Assembly (NCBI RefSeq): GCF_016906535.1
Contig: NC_057372.1
Coordinates: 3,391,501-3,455,500, forward strand
Reading direction: 5' to 3'
Source: Rhizoctonia solani
Lineage: Eukaryota > Basidiomycota > Agaricomycetes > Cantharellales > Ceratobasidiaceae
Length of the DNA: 64,000 nucleotides
Position numbers and translations under genes: made by a program. Positions 22,738-33,658 of the stretch are shown one piece after another; position 1 is the stretch's first letter; each line of letters starts with the position of its first letter. Under the pieces are notes generated by a model that had not been told where the DNA came from, made no database searches, and worked only from the letters and a program-made list of their open reading frames with translations.

Positions 22738-24087
22738 TGTTATAGATAGGGAAAAAAGGTAATAAAACTAATTACTCTAAAAAGGAAAGAAAGTAACCAA
22801 AAGAAGAGAAAAGACAAATAAGGTAACAATCTAACTATAAAAGGTAAAAGCTTAGAAGGAAGAGTAAGACAAGAAGTCTATGCTAGTGTAATCAGAGTAT
22901 ATTAAAGTAACTAGTTATCTTGCTATAAGATTAGAGTGGTTAGTATCAGGGTGATCCCTACCAATAACTAGTAATGTGTGTATTACTGTTCAGCAGGCAA
23001 TGCAAGGTACAGAAAGAGTAGTACAAAACCTAAATGTCAGTCTCTGGAACTCACTGCAATTTAATTGAGAATTATGAAAATTTATTTCCCTGTCTCCAAC
23101 AGCTGACAAGGGGGTAAAGGCATTGTGGAAGCACCAAATACTTTAGCAGACTGCCAGAGAGTCTTATGTCATAACCTATATCCGGAAAGGTTATTACCAT
23201 ATATATCCACTGTCAAAGATATATATAGTATATGTGATGCACAGTGATATATGAATAATATATATTGCTGGGGGACATTGCACTCCCCCTGCCCCCCTAG
23301 CCACGGGCCAATGTTAATGCCTGCGGGCAAGGTCTGAATAATATATTATTATAGAAGAGATTATGTCATCCCCCCCCCACCTCAAATCCGTAGTAGTTTA
23401 GTATAGTATTTGATAAAGGACTGGAGGGGGGAGGTCATGTGACCCTGGTGGACTGTCAGTCTCTAAGTCATGAGCCCTTAGAGTAATGACAATTCTGACT
23501 GCATATATGTGAGTATATGCGGCCTTCTAAAGACTGTGGAATATCCTATTAGTAGGTGGCTTGGTCAGGAGACATGCCAGCAAAGGCATGGGTCATGACA
23601 TCTTAGCAGGGTTGCACTCAAACTGTTTCTAGGTTCCCTGTATAGGTTGGGGCTGTCCTAGAGGCTATATGCACCAAGCTTAAGAGCCTTTAGGCTAATT
23701 TACTATGTATGACACTTAAAGAGATCAATAGAAGAAGTTCTTAAGAGTCACACTAGGCTGAGAGAGGATGGTAAAATGTGATGCATTCAAAAGGCCAGTT
23801 CAAGGGGCTATTTATACCCTTAGTGGCCTGTGATTACTATATACAGTAGGGTAAGATACATGACAAGATGAAAAGAGATGAAATGTTAAGTGAGAGCCTA
23901 TCTCACAAAGCTATGCCTTATAAGAGTTAGCCTCCAGTCCTAAAAATATCCTTCCCCTCACTAAGACACTCTAAGAAAAGGCTGAAACAAGCTGTGCTCT
24001 TAGTGAGGCCCAGACCTTCCTCTTGACTACTTGGGTTAGCAGCTTCTGGAAAGCAGAGTGCTTACTTAAGAACAGTCTTTCAGTTAG
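22738..24087 (+). repeat. Repeat family B (LTR-like), 5' end TGTTATAGATAGGG
   Basis: It begins TGTTATAG directly after sequence homologous to a DUF6535 intron. An inverted second copy lies at about 47195-48107. The two align over most of their length apart from the 434-bp element inserted here at 23167-23600. There is no coding capacity. The 3' end abuts a 173-bp element and a truncated LTR, so its true end is lost. Confidence 0.6.
23167..23600 (+). mobile_element. 434-bp TG...CA element with TCTTA target duplication (solo-LTR-like)
   Basis: It begins TGTCATAACC and ends GGTCATGACA, so the ends form a 10-bp inverted repeat with one mismatch. TCTTA stands directly before (23162-23166) and after (23601-23605). 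The inverted repeat-B copy near 47685 has the uninterrupted sequence with TCTTA only once, which is an empty site. A second copy is at 53132-53563. TG...CA ends and a 5-bp duplication fit a solo LTR. Confidence 0.8.
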
Positions 24088-24260
24088 TGTCATAAACAGA
24101 GGAAAATAGAACTAGCTGGAATTGAACCAGCTTGACCACTAAGCCATAGAGCCCTATTATTCCTCTGCTGACAACCCATGATTACACCTGCTACCCCCCA
24201 AATTTGGGCTTGGGCCAGCATGCAACCACTTGTACTGGTCATGTGACTGTGTCCAGGACA
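24088..24260 (-). mobile_element. 173-bp TG...CA element, copy 1 (strand set by its tRNA-like words)
   Basis: It is the same length and about 95% alike to 50191-50363 and 53605-53777, with ends TGTCATAAAC and GTCCAGGACA. On the minus strand it contains TGGCTTAGTGG and GGTTCAATTC, which resemble tRNA A and B boxes. No target duplication remains because the right flank is a truncated LTR. Confidence 0.75.
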
Positions 24261-25233
24261 AGAGGTACCATACCTTTGGGACTGTTTACTCCAAGGATGA
24301 AACACTTAGCCTTGGGACATCCAAGGACCCACACAGGTAAATACTGCCTTGGGGCAAATATCAGGGACTGTTATTATTTACTATGTACCAAAGTATTGGC
24401 TCCCTCAAGTGTTTCAGTTGCCACCTGTACCTCCTGTACCCCCTCTTGGTATCAATCATGTATATACTTGTTTGTGTGCCTTCTCAGGGTATAAAAGGAC
24501 CCTGTGAAGACACTTCTAATGCATCCTACTTTTACTCTTATATCTTGACATATACACACAAGCCTTTAACAGCTTATCTGCACATTTACTTTAGTGATTG
24601 ACTCACTGTAAATAGCATAGGAGGTTATTTGGCACACTAACACCATAGGCCAGTCCCAACAGACACAGGGTAACCTATCAGTGTACTTACTGCAACCCTG
24701 TGCCCCTTGACTGTCACAGTAGTTGAGTTCAACATTGAGTATAGTGCAACAATACTGTAAGGATTGTTGTGACTGAGTGATAGTGTTTCAATCCACCATA
24801 CCCCCTATATTGTAGATAGCTTTATCTACAATATCTCATAAATCCTAGATATATTTTAGGTAAACCCCATAAGTCTTAAGTCTTACTTAAGCATATATAA
24901 GTCCTATACTTATTAGGCAAATCCTATAAATCCTGTACATTAGTCAGGTAACCCTCTTACCTAAGGTACTATTCCAGAGACCTTAAGTATACATACTCTT
25001 AGTCACTTAGATTTAAGTAACATTAGTCTAAGGTACTATACACAACCAACCACCTGCACTTGATAGTTGGTAGACTATTTGTTAGGAGTTGTTTATTCCT
25101 GATAAACCTAGCTTATATTGTGCATATATTCTGTGCATATATTCTGATTCTTAATACTAGTTCTTAGTTATTCCCATATACATTGTGTATATAGTAATTC
25201 TTTCTTACTCCTGTACTTACACAAATCTTAACA
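24261..25233 (+). mobile_element. LTR family C, 5'-truncated copy
   Basis: It matches the right two thirds of the element at 54355-55884, from the TACCTTTGGGACTG block to the terminal CTTAACA. The left part has been replaced by the 173-bp element, presumably through rearrangement. No retroelement internal region follows. Confidence 0.75.
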
Positions 25234-25421
25234 CTTTGGCTGTAAACTACCATGAAGTTCAAGTTAATTAAATTTAGATCAATTTAACTTACCTTTCTAG
25301 CCTTCTCCTTTGCTTTTAGTAAGGTTTCTGTATTGTACTTTGCTATGTGTGCTGGGTGTTGACTTTGATACATTGTGGCATGGTCAAGGACAAGAACAAA
25401 ATTGTCTAAGTTGTCCTCATT

Positions 25422-25630
25422 ACTCTATGGGGGCCCCAAAAACCTGGGAGCGCTCTGGAGTGCTCTGGTTTTGGGAGCCTCCTTTTTAGGATCCAATGGA
25501 TCTGGATTGCTTGGCAAGCACTTGGGAGCACTCCACAAGCACTTCCAAGTGTCATACCAAATGCTCCAGAATGCTTGCCAACAATAGCAAGTCCCAGAGC
25601 GCTCCCAAGATTTTCAAGGCCCCATAGAGT
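25422..25630. mobile_element. MITE-like element with about 38-bp inverted ends and TA flanks
   Basis: The left end CTCTATGGGGGCCCC runs into GGGAGCGCTCTGG. The right end is the imperfect inverse, ending GGCCCCATAGAG. TA stands on both sides. It is 209 bp with no coding capacity. GAGCGCTC is kept in both ends although the surroundings have lost nearly all CpG. It is likely a non-autonomous Tc1/mariner-type element. Confidence 0.6.
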
Positions 25631-25705
25631 ATTCACAGCCATGAGACCCTGAAGATTTTATTCCTATTCTAAGCCTGGTTAATTGCTGTACAACAGTGCT
25701 CTAGG

Positions 25706-27228
25706 TGTTAAGAGTTGTGTAAGTACAGGAGTAAGAAAGAATTACTATATACAAAATGTATATGGGAATAACTAAGAACTAGTATTAAGAATCAGAATAT
25801 ATGCACAGAATATATGCACAATATAGGCTAGATTATCAGGAATAACAACTCCTAACAAATAGTCTAGCAACTATGAAGTGCAGGTGGTTGGTTATGTATA
25901 GTACCTTAGACTAATGTTACTTAAGCCTAAGTGACCAAGGGTATGTATACTTAAGGTCTCTAGGATAGTACCTTAAGTAAGAGGGTTACCTGACTAATGT
26001 ACAGGATTTATAGGATTTGCCTAATAAGTATAGGACTTATATATGCTTAAGTAAGACTTAAGACTTATGGGGTTTACCTAAAATATATCTAGGATTTATG
26101 AGATATTGTAGATAAAGCTATCTACAATATAGGGGGTATGGTGGATTGAAACACTATCACTCAATCACAACAATCCTTACAGTATTGTTGCACTATACTC
26201 AATGTTGAACTCAACAACTGTGACAGTCAAGGGGCACAGGGTTGCAGTAAGTACACTAATAGGTTACCCTGTGTCTGTTGGGACTGGCCTATGGTCTTAG
26301 TGCGCCAAATAACCTCCTATGCTATTTACAGTGAGTCAATCACTAAAGTAAATGCGCAGATAAGCTGTTAAAGGCTTGTGTGTATATGTCAATATATAAG
26401 AGTGGATAAATGGATGCATTAGAAGCGTCTTCACAGGGTCCTTTTATACCCTGAGAAGGCGCACAAACAAGTATATACATGATTGATACCAAGAGGGGGT
26501 ACAGGAGGTACATGTGGCAACTGAAACACTTGAGGGAGCCAATACTTTGGTACATAGTAAACAAACAACAGATCCTAATATTTGTCCCATGACAATGTTT
26601 GCCCCAAGGCAGTATTTACCTGTGTGGGTCCTTAGATGTCCCAAGGCTAAGTGTTTCATCCTTGGAGTAAACAGTCCCAAAGGTAGGATACCTCTGCATT
26701 GGGTACTTACAGTAAATGGGGCATAACTCAGCCAAATGTTGTCTGTTTTGGGAGTTTGTCCCAGCGTTCTGGAGCGCACAAACATGCGCACCTAAGCGCA
26801 AGCGATTCGGCAGTGTGGGATGCCCGGGTGATGGAGAAAAGGCGCATTTAGTGCGTTGGCGCTTAAGGGCTGATTAAGCGCCGGAGCACTTGTCTATGCG
26901 ACAGGGGGGACCCTGAATATTTCTGTGTGTAGCCACAAGATAGAATCTTGAATAATAAATACTACAAACAAGAGAAATATTACTTGTTACTGTTTATCTA
27001 CTCAGCTGAATTTATATATATTTAAATGAGTGAGAAAACAGCATACATGCAAAAGGCATCGCATATTAAGGGTATTCCTGAGGTTTGTAGGTTTTGTAAA
27101 GGTCACTATTGGATAGAGGGACCTTGAAAACCTTAGTTCGCATCTTTATCTCATTTATTTACTGTGAGATAACTAGTGTAATTAATAAAATAAGTACAGA
27201 TTAAAGAAGAAATGTCATATCCATAACA
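25706..27228 (-). mobile_element. LTR family C, full-length solo LTR
   Basis: It is 1523 bp in minus orientation. In its own sense it begins TGTTATGGATATGACA and ends TCTTAACA. CTAGG is duplicated at 25701-25705 and 27229-27233. It lies inside DUF6535 copy 2. No pol genes were seen between it and the opposed copy at 24261-25233. Confidence 0.85.
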
Positions 27229-27990
27229 CTAGGACATTATAATCTGAGATCTAATCTAATTCTGGACACATACTGTTCAAGCCCTGTGCCTGCTGCACAC
27301 CCTTTGTCAAAAAGGGGGTGAAGTCCTGTACAGGACAGTTTCAATGAACCTGTTATCCAAGTATAGCTTCCCAAGCCTCAGCACCAAGCTAGTAAAGTTT
27401 TTATCAAGAAGATATACATGGAGCCATTCTTCTAACCTCTTACAACACTTGGGAAATGAGTATGGCTCAAAGAATGATGATAACCCCCTACATCACCAGT
27501 TCTGCATGACTCAAGTATGGACCCTACTTCATCTTGTACATGACTCAACAACAGCACCCCAACAGTCACTAAAATGCCTCCTTGACCAGTTTGCCAACAT
27601 TGAAATTGAAACCAAAGGACTGGACAAATTCAAGGAAGACCTTGAGACATGGATTATAACATACTGCTAAGCTAACTGTCTGGATGCATACTCAGCACAA
27701 AACATTGAGTGCACACACAAAGCACATGGGACCCAGCCCAGCAACAATATGAGTGCTCTGATAAAATACAAGCTGAAAGGTGTACCAAAGCACCACAGGG
27801 GTCTGGTGCAGTTCTCTCACTCATCTGCAGCTCTTTGAGTGCCAGTCCATTCACCACCTGCCACCCCACTACCAGAGTCCAGTTCTGACTTGGTATCCAC
27901 TTGGAAGGAGCCTGAAGAACGCTGGGATATGGATTATGTATTGATTAACATTGCGCCTTATGTCCCTGTCTTAGAGGATAATTATGCCAG

Positions 27991-28599
27991 CTTATACGCG
28001 TGAGGTAAGATCACCAAGTGTATCGTGCTTTGGCTTCCTTACCAAGCTGCATGTAGGGATTATGTGGTGCTCTCTGCTTGAAGTTAAGAATGTTAAAGTC
28101 CGGCCCACAAACCTATGTTCCCCGCGCTTTTTGAGATTATACACAAGGAAAGAGTAAACACTTTACCAAAGCTTGCAAGTTTAACTTGATGTGATTGCTT
28201 CAATATCAGGAAGACTACAGCGATTGAGCATTAGTGCGCGTTTGCTTTGGGCTGTAATGTACTGAAACCGACCGGTTCATTTGATTGTGAGATTCGCCTG
28301 TCGTACGCAGTAACTCCCAACTGAGCACTTAGAATTACACTGAAATGTCGAGCAGCCCCGAGTATCATATAATTTATGATTACGCATTAAATCACAGGTA
28401 GTCACCAACCACTTCCTATGTCGGCACAATCCCTATATTCCTTCCAGAGATCGTGTCAGATTCGAAGATAGTTTACATAAAAGTACAAAAATGCGCCATT
28501 TGACCCCAGCATAATCAATTGCGCAAAGAGTTGAATCGGCCACTGCTCACGAACCTTATCGCATTGGCGTACTCCTGTCCCCTCCCTTTCCACACTTTT
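27991..28599. other. Intergenic region without a recognised gene
   Basis: Normal CpG content returns here. No coding signal is seen. Confidence 0.5.
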
Positions 28600-29745
28600 T
28601 AGGATTCCGCCCCGCCCGCGTTGAATTTACCACGACTGCCCCGGCCAAGTCTTTTCCGTCCACGGCATTTTGGGTCTTCCAAACATAGTAGTTCGGCATA
28701 AAGAACGCCAGGATAAAACATACGCATGCTGCACAACGCCATCGTTTATCAATTATGAGAACGACATAAGTAAAATCTTACACAGTCCCAGACCAATGAT
28801 AAACATAGGACGAGTTGTAGCACCATAAGCTAACAATTGACCATGGGCCTCGGGTGCAAAAGCGAGAATGAAGCATATAATACATACCTTGAATCACACC
28901 CTGTCTGATGGCCGGAGACGCATTCCTGGCCGACTTGATAGACCCGTACAGCTTGTTTATCGTCGCCTGGGCACACCCGGAAGATATTCTGTCCAAGTTA
29001 CTCGGCATATTATCACTAATAAAAAAATGATAAACCTCCTGTCAGAATACTACGCAAGAGAACACCCACGTCCACATGGCAGTCGCTATCGCATTTCCGA
29101 CCGAGCCTCCTAAAGACGTCCATACCGACAAGAGCGCCGCGAGCAACGCCAGGTCTTCGCGCGGTACCGAGGCCCGGGCTCCGACGCGAGAGCCCACAAC
29201 GCCGAATGCTCCGCCAATACCGATCAGAATTTGGCTCCAGACCTACGAACGATAAATCTTGATTAACGTCAACTGGAGAGATTGGGGCAATTTACTTGCC
29301 AGAGGAACGGTCAAGACCACGGTCCCACCCGCGTGAGGCGAGATTAGTAGACCAATGCCACTGTTCTTATGAATGAGTAAAGAACAGCCTTGAATATGTG
29401 GGCGCTAAGTCAAATACCAAGACAGCAGGCTTGAAGGTACTGACAATCAGTATGAGGCCGAGGACATAGGGTACAACTAGAGGATTGACTGACTTTATAC
29501 CGGTGGGTGTATTTTAGGATCAGGCCCTTGACTAGGTTGAACACACTGGTCGTCACGTCCACAGAGTTGTTGAAATACACCCAAGAGCGCGTATCCCTAA
29601 AGGCAGGTTATCATATTTTTCACAATTAACCAGAATAGTGAACTTACCGATCTTCGATGACCCAAACAAAACTGGAGAGATAGAGGCTCCAGAATGGGTC
29701 GGCAAACTGATGGAAGAAATGAATGCCTACTGCAGCTTGGGGTCT
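28600..29745 (-). pseudogene. Truncated duplicate of the siderophore transporter
   Basis: It aligns nearly base for base with 38045-39190, including introns: the SIKSARNASPAIRQGVIQ exon, the GIGLLISPHAG exon, the segment beside WVYFNN, and SLYLSSFVWV. It carries only the 3' half of the gene and stops abruptly near 29745, after which the sequence is unrelated. At the 5' side an intron donor is replaced by unrelated DNA. It lacks a start and half of the membrane helices, so it cannot make a working transporter. Confidence 0.75.
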
Positions 29746-30789
29746 ATGTGGTAGAAGACTTTTGATCGGATCTTCGCATGGCGCTCGTGCGTAAATTGAC
29801 AGAAGCTAATAATTGTTTGGGTGACTAGTGAGCTGCTTGAGTCAAGTGACAATATTTATTTAACTTACTGAAGAGATTAGAAGGAGATCATTATATACCT
29901 GTATCACCTCCACGCAAACGGCGACTGTGTTGCCTATCTTTAGTGATGCTCGCGTTGAGGGTATGATAAAGAACAAAGTAGTATAGTTGTTTAGCTGACG
30001 CCTTCTCCGAACGTCGATCCGTATTTCCGACCTCTTCGCAAGTAGCAGCTATCTTGAGCTCTCATGGCGTTCCGACCTGTGAACCTAAAGAGGGCATTGC
30101 TTCCGCAGCAAGAAAAGTGCTTAAGAGACATCAAGACGAGCGCTCCACCCCTCAGACTAAATATCGACGGCATGTCAGCGATAGAAAGCGTCTTGGGAAT
30201 AGGAGGAAAACCGTTGGCCTACTGGGCACAGTGATCGTTCGTTTGGTTTAAACTTCGCGTCGGCGAGCAAACATCGGCCCAGACCATTGGGCCATGCACC
30301 CTGGATTTTGTCTCCTCGATCAACAAAAAATGCGTCTGATGTAAAAAAGCGCTGCTTACCAAGAAATCCTTCAAGACAACGACGAGAATAAGCTTGTGCC
30401 TATTGTACTCATACCTTCCCCCTCCTATGGTAGTTCCCTCCATACCACAAGGATGTCTGCGTGATGATCGCAATCCATTATTTACCGGTCACTGTCCACG
30501 TGACTTGCTGGCTGGGACCGATCTGGGGCCTTGTCCATGGCTCACCATACATCGGTAGATTTGAATGAGACATGAAATGGTGGCCGGTCTAGCATAGAGC
30601 TCGGACTCACGATACGTGTTTCGGCTTTTTGTTAAATTGGAATCAGCTCTTTCGCCACTGCCTTGCCCTTGTATGCATGTAAAACACGTGGTACCAACCT
30701 TTAGCGCTTGATAGTCGATACTTGGTTTACTCTCCACCACCACAACTAGATATCACTCGTGAATATTCAACACATATATACACTCCAAT
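29746..30789. other. Region without a recognised gene; ends in the conserved DUF6535 5' flank
   Basis: No gene is seen in 29746-30650. Bases about 30680-30789 are the flank shared with copy 2 (see 21565-22132). Confidence 0.5.
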
Positions 30790-31400
30790 ATGTCACTTCT
30801 GATACCGACAAACCTGTCGGGTAGTGGGCCGAAAGGGAAAACGAGAATTGAGGCAAATGGCTCGGGGGTGAATGTGGCGAGTTCGAGCGAGCAAGCCAAT
30901 ATCAATGATAATGTGGGTAAAAGTACCACAGTGCTCTGTATTCTCGAAGTGACATATTCACCTATTATGAACTGGCAATATGCTATTAGCCAAGAAACAT
31001 CGACCAGAGCACGGAAACCAAGATCCAGTCCGACGCTTTCCAACAAGCGCCCAGTAAGGTGCGTGTTTTCGTCCGGATTCCTGACCTCGTACTGATAATA
31101 ACCCCGCTGTCAACTTGCTCAGGCACACCAGATGGACGATCCATGGTCCGAACGAGACGAGTGCGGCGCCGAACTGACAAAAGACGCAAGGGTCTGGAAG
31201 GTATACGTCAAAGAAGCTGACAAGTCCGACACAGAGCTCGTGGACGGCTGGAACAAGTGAGTGATTTAGCTAACTGATGTCCATGACTGACGTGGTCATC
31301 GTTCTAGGTCGCTGGACGTCATACTAGGTGAGCGTCTAGTCGGTCGGATAGGAACCCAAGCTTGGTTTGCTTATTGTTCGTTCATGACTATGACTCCCAG

Positions 31401-31405
31401 TATTC
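31401..31405 (+). other. 5-nt microexon (TATTC) of DUF6535 copy 3
   Basis: An acceptor CCCAG stands before and a donor GTAAG after. Skipping it breaks the frame; including it joins ...VIL to VFAALFSA. Confidence 0.7.
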
Positions 31406-32042
31406 GTAAGTTGACCATTTGATGATGTCCAGTGCAAGACTGATATAGCTGCTATAGGCTGCGCTTTTCTCTGCTGTATCAACTGCGTGAGTTGATTGCC
31501 ATTGAATTAGTCGGGAATACTAACAAATGATACATAATTCCCCAGCTTTTTGATCGAAAGCTCAAAAATGCTCAAGCAGGATCCCAACGACGTCTCCGCT
31601 GCCGCACTCGTCGTCATATCCCAGGCACTCGTAGCTTTCACCAGCAACTCCTCAGTAGATCTCGTATCCCTCGGGATGCCGGGCCAAAGCTCCTCCTCTC
31701 CATTTGTCCCTGCACACAACGCCGTGCTGATCAACACCCTGTGGTACCTATTGTTGGCCACAAGTATCGCGACTTCGTTCTTGGCTATGCTCGCAAAAGA
31801 CTGGTGCCGTTCATTCGAGACCGGTCGCTCGGGACATCCCTGGGAGCAGGCTCAGCGTCGGCAGCGCAAGTGGATGATGATCGAACAATGCAAGATGCAT
31901 GAGCTAATTTTGGTGCTACCATCGCTTATACATGTCTCTCTTTGTGAGTGTGACTTGATCTTATATTCTGCCTTTCCAGCGTTCTTTACGTTCATCGAAC
32001 TTGTGTTTTCTTAGTGTTGTTCGCCATTGGACTATGCATATA

Positions 32043-32249
32043 CACTTGCGCCCAAAAAGATTGAGCCACGTGAGCTCAAATCAATGACGCTCACGCGTCA
32101 CCCGCACGATTGAGAATTTGTTTACGATGTAATAGTAAATTATGTAGATACAGTAGTATAGAACATATGTACAAAGTTTTAGATTGAAACTAAGTCTCCT
32201 CGTGGAGATACGCGTGAGCAAAATTTTTGGGCTGGCTCATTCTTTTTGA
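32043..32249 (+). repeat. Left terminal inverted repeat of the Tc1 element
   Basis: It is 207 bp, the inverse of 33452-33658. Near its outer end is CAAAAAGATTGAGCC. Near its inner end, in opposite orientation, is a close variant (CAAAAAGAATGAGCC). These are probable paired transposase sites. Confidence 0.9.
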
Positions 32250-32371
32250 GCATTTTCAAATTGCACCTGCAACTGCATGCATGCACCCAAAATGACATGC
32301 AAAACTGAATAATTTGGATACAAATTTTAGTATTTGGTGTTTCCACCTTTAGCTAAATACACAGCTTGTAC

Positions 32372-33364
32372 TCAACGCGGTAATGAATCATACAAATCGC
32401 CAATATATTTTGGGGAAATTTGTTTCCATTCGTCCCTCACTATTTTCCATAATTCTTCCTTATTTGAAGCGGGAGGTCGGTGAGTACGCACGCGCTCCTT
32501 CAGATGCCACCAGACGTTCTCGATTATATTCAAATCCGGGCTTTTTGACGGCCATGGGAGGACGCTTACGCCCCAACTGGCGAGCCAACGTTGTGTCAGC
32601 CTGGCTGTATGCTTCGGATCTCGGTCGTGCTGGAATGTAATGTTGAACGGGGTGATTTTATAGTCGGCGAGGGTTCCAAAGAAGGCGTCCCCAAGGATTT
32701 CAATGTATCCCGGGGCGTTCAGCTTGCGTCGTATAAGGTACAATTGCCCGACTCCCTCTCGGGTAATGCACCCCCAAATGAAGATACCCCCGCCACCATG
32801 AGATATCGTCTTTTTGGTGTATCGGGGATTATACGGGGACTCACTAGGCCGCCTCCAGTAATATTGGCCGCTGTTGGCCCCAAATAACTCAATTCGGACT
32901 TCGTCCAAGAAGACAATGTCGTCCCAGCGTGATTGTGGCCAGAATAATTGACTGTGGGCCCACGCGCGACGGGCTTTTCTATGCCGATAAGTGAGCAGGG
33001 GTACTCGGCGGCGTTTGTACGGCCGTAAACCCAGCTCTTGGAGGTAGCGGCGGAGGGTAGAGGACCCGACGGCAGGGAAGTACTGCCGTCTAATATTTGC
33101 TGCTGTCGGTACTCTACTCCGAGCTAGGGCCAAAGCGGCAAATCTGACGTCGCTGGGGGTTAATTTTTGTGGGCGCCCAGGAATGGGATTGTGTCGATCG
33201 AGTGGGCAGTCAGTAAGTCCATACTTGGCCCAGATACGACCAACAGTTGCGTGAGAGACCTTGGTCTGAGGTTGCAAAAGCTGAACAATAGCCTGATCTG
33301 AGTATTTGAGCTTTTTCAGCGCAATTATCTGAGCCTTAGTCTCGGGACTAGTGTATCGAGCCAT
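32372..33364 (-). CDS. Tc1-family DD34E transposase
   Basis: 330 residues, starting MARYTSPETKAQI and ending DSLPR, uninterrupted. The N-terminal third carries helix-turn-helix segments (SDQAIVQLLQ, SHATVGRIWAKYG; then a second DNA-binding part around PTAANIRRQYFP). The catalytic acid residues are seen in FLDEVRIELFG, in QHDRDPKHTA, and in SPDLNIIENVW; the second Asp and the Glu are separated by exactly 34 residues, as in Tc1. The GRPQKLT stretch between the domains resembles the GRPR linker. Family members cut and paste at TA. The length is normal for the family. Its promoter would lie in the right inverted repeat. Confidence 0.95.
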   Translation of the reverse strand: MARYTSPETKAQIIALKKLKYSDQAIVQLLQPQTKVSHATVGRIWAKYGLTDCPLDRHNPIPGRPQKLTPSDVRFAALALARSRVPTAANIRRQYFPAVGSSTLRRYLQELGLRPYKRRRVPLLTYRHRKARRAWAHSQLFWPQSRWDDIVFLDEVRIELFGANSGQYYWRRPSESPYNPRYTKKTISHGGGGIFIWGCITREGVGQLYLIRRKLNAPGYIEILGDAFFGTLADYKITPFNITFQHDRDPKHTARLTQRWLASWGVSVLPWPSKSPDLNIIENVWWHLKERVRTHRPPASNKEELWKIVRDEWKQISPKYIGDLYDSLPR

Positions 33365-33451
33365 TCGCGCACTTTCGGCAGGTATTCAAGCGTAAAAAGG
33401 GGTAGTAAATGGCACTCGATGAGGGAGGACCAAGTAGCTTATATAAAGTGA

Positions 33452-33658
33452 TCAAAAAGAATGAGCCAGCCCAAAAATTTCGCTCACGCGTATCTCCACG
33501 AGGAGACTTAGTTTCAATCTAAAACTTTGTACATATGTTCTATACTACTGTATCTACATAATTTACTATTACATCGTAAACGAATTCTCAATCGTGCGGG
33601 TGACGCGTGAGCGTCATTGATTTGAGCTCACGTGGCTCAATCTTTTTGGGCGCAAGTG
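33452..33658 (-). repeat. Right terminal inverted repeat of the Tc1 element
   Basis: It is 207 bp, the inverse of 32043-32249. The two differences seen are a T/C near GAATTYG and an A/G near GAGCRAAA. Confidence 0.9.

Larger units (their letters stand above)
22133..27990 (+). pseudogene. DUF6535 gene, copy 2, gutted by nested repeats
   Basis: The 5' part (22133-22737) aligns with copy 3 from MSLLIPTNL through DGWNK to LDILILG-like sequence. The 3' part (27250-27990) aligns with the last exon of copy 3 (LLSKYSFPSL against LLSKCSFPSL; TTAPQQSLKCLL against TKEPQQRLKHLL) and has several stops after 27668. The membrane core is missing and repeats fill the middle (22738-27228). Compared with copy 3, nearly every CG is TG or CA, which created stops and missense changes. 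This is a dead gene marking an old methylated, repeat-rich block. Confidence 0.75.
32043..33658 (-). mobile_element. Complete Tc1/mariner-type transposon (1616 bp)
   Basis: TA is duplicated at 32041-32042 and 33659-33660. The ends CACTTGCGCCC...GGGCGCAAGTG are the tips of 207-bp inverted repeats that differ at only two positions by eye. A single intact transposase ORF lies inside on the minus strand. It sits in an exon of DUF6535 copy 3. High repeat identity, an open ORF and a clean target argue for recent, possibly continuing, activity. Confidence 0.95.

Noticed and set aside
24261..27228. A complete LTR retrotransposon formed by the two neighbouring LTR copies
   Set aside because: The copies are in opposite orientation, one is truncated, and the 470 bases between contain only a MITE.
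30753..31046. Minus-strand ORFs over the start of DUF6535 copies 2 and 3 (also 21691-22248)
   Set aside because: They are shadows of the plus-strand first exon and its conserved flank; the similarity between them follows from gene duplication.
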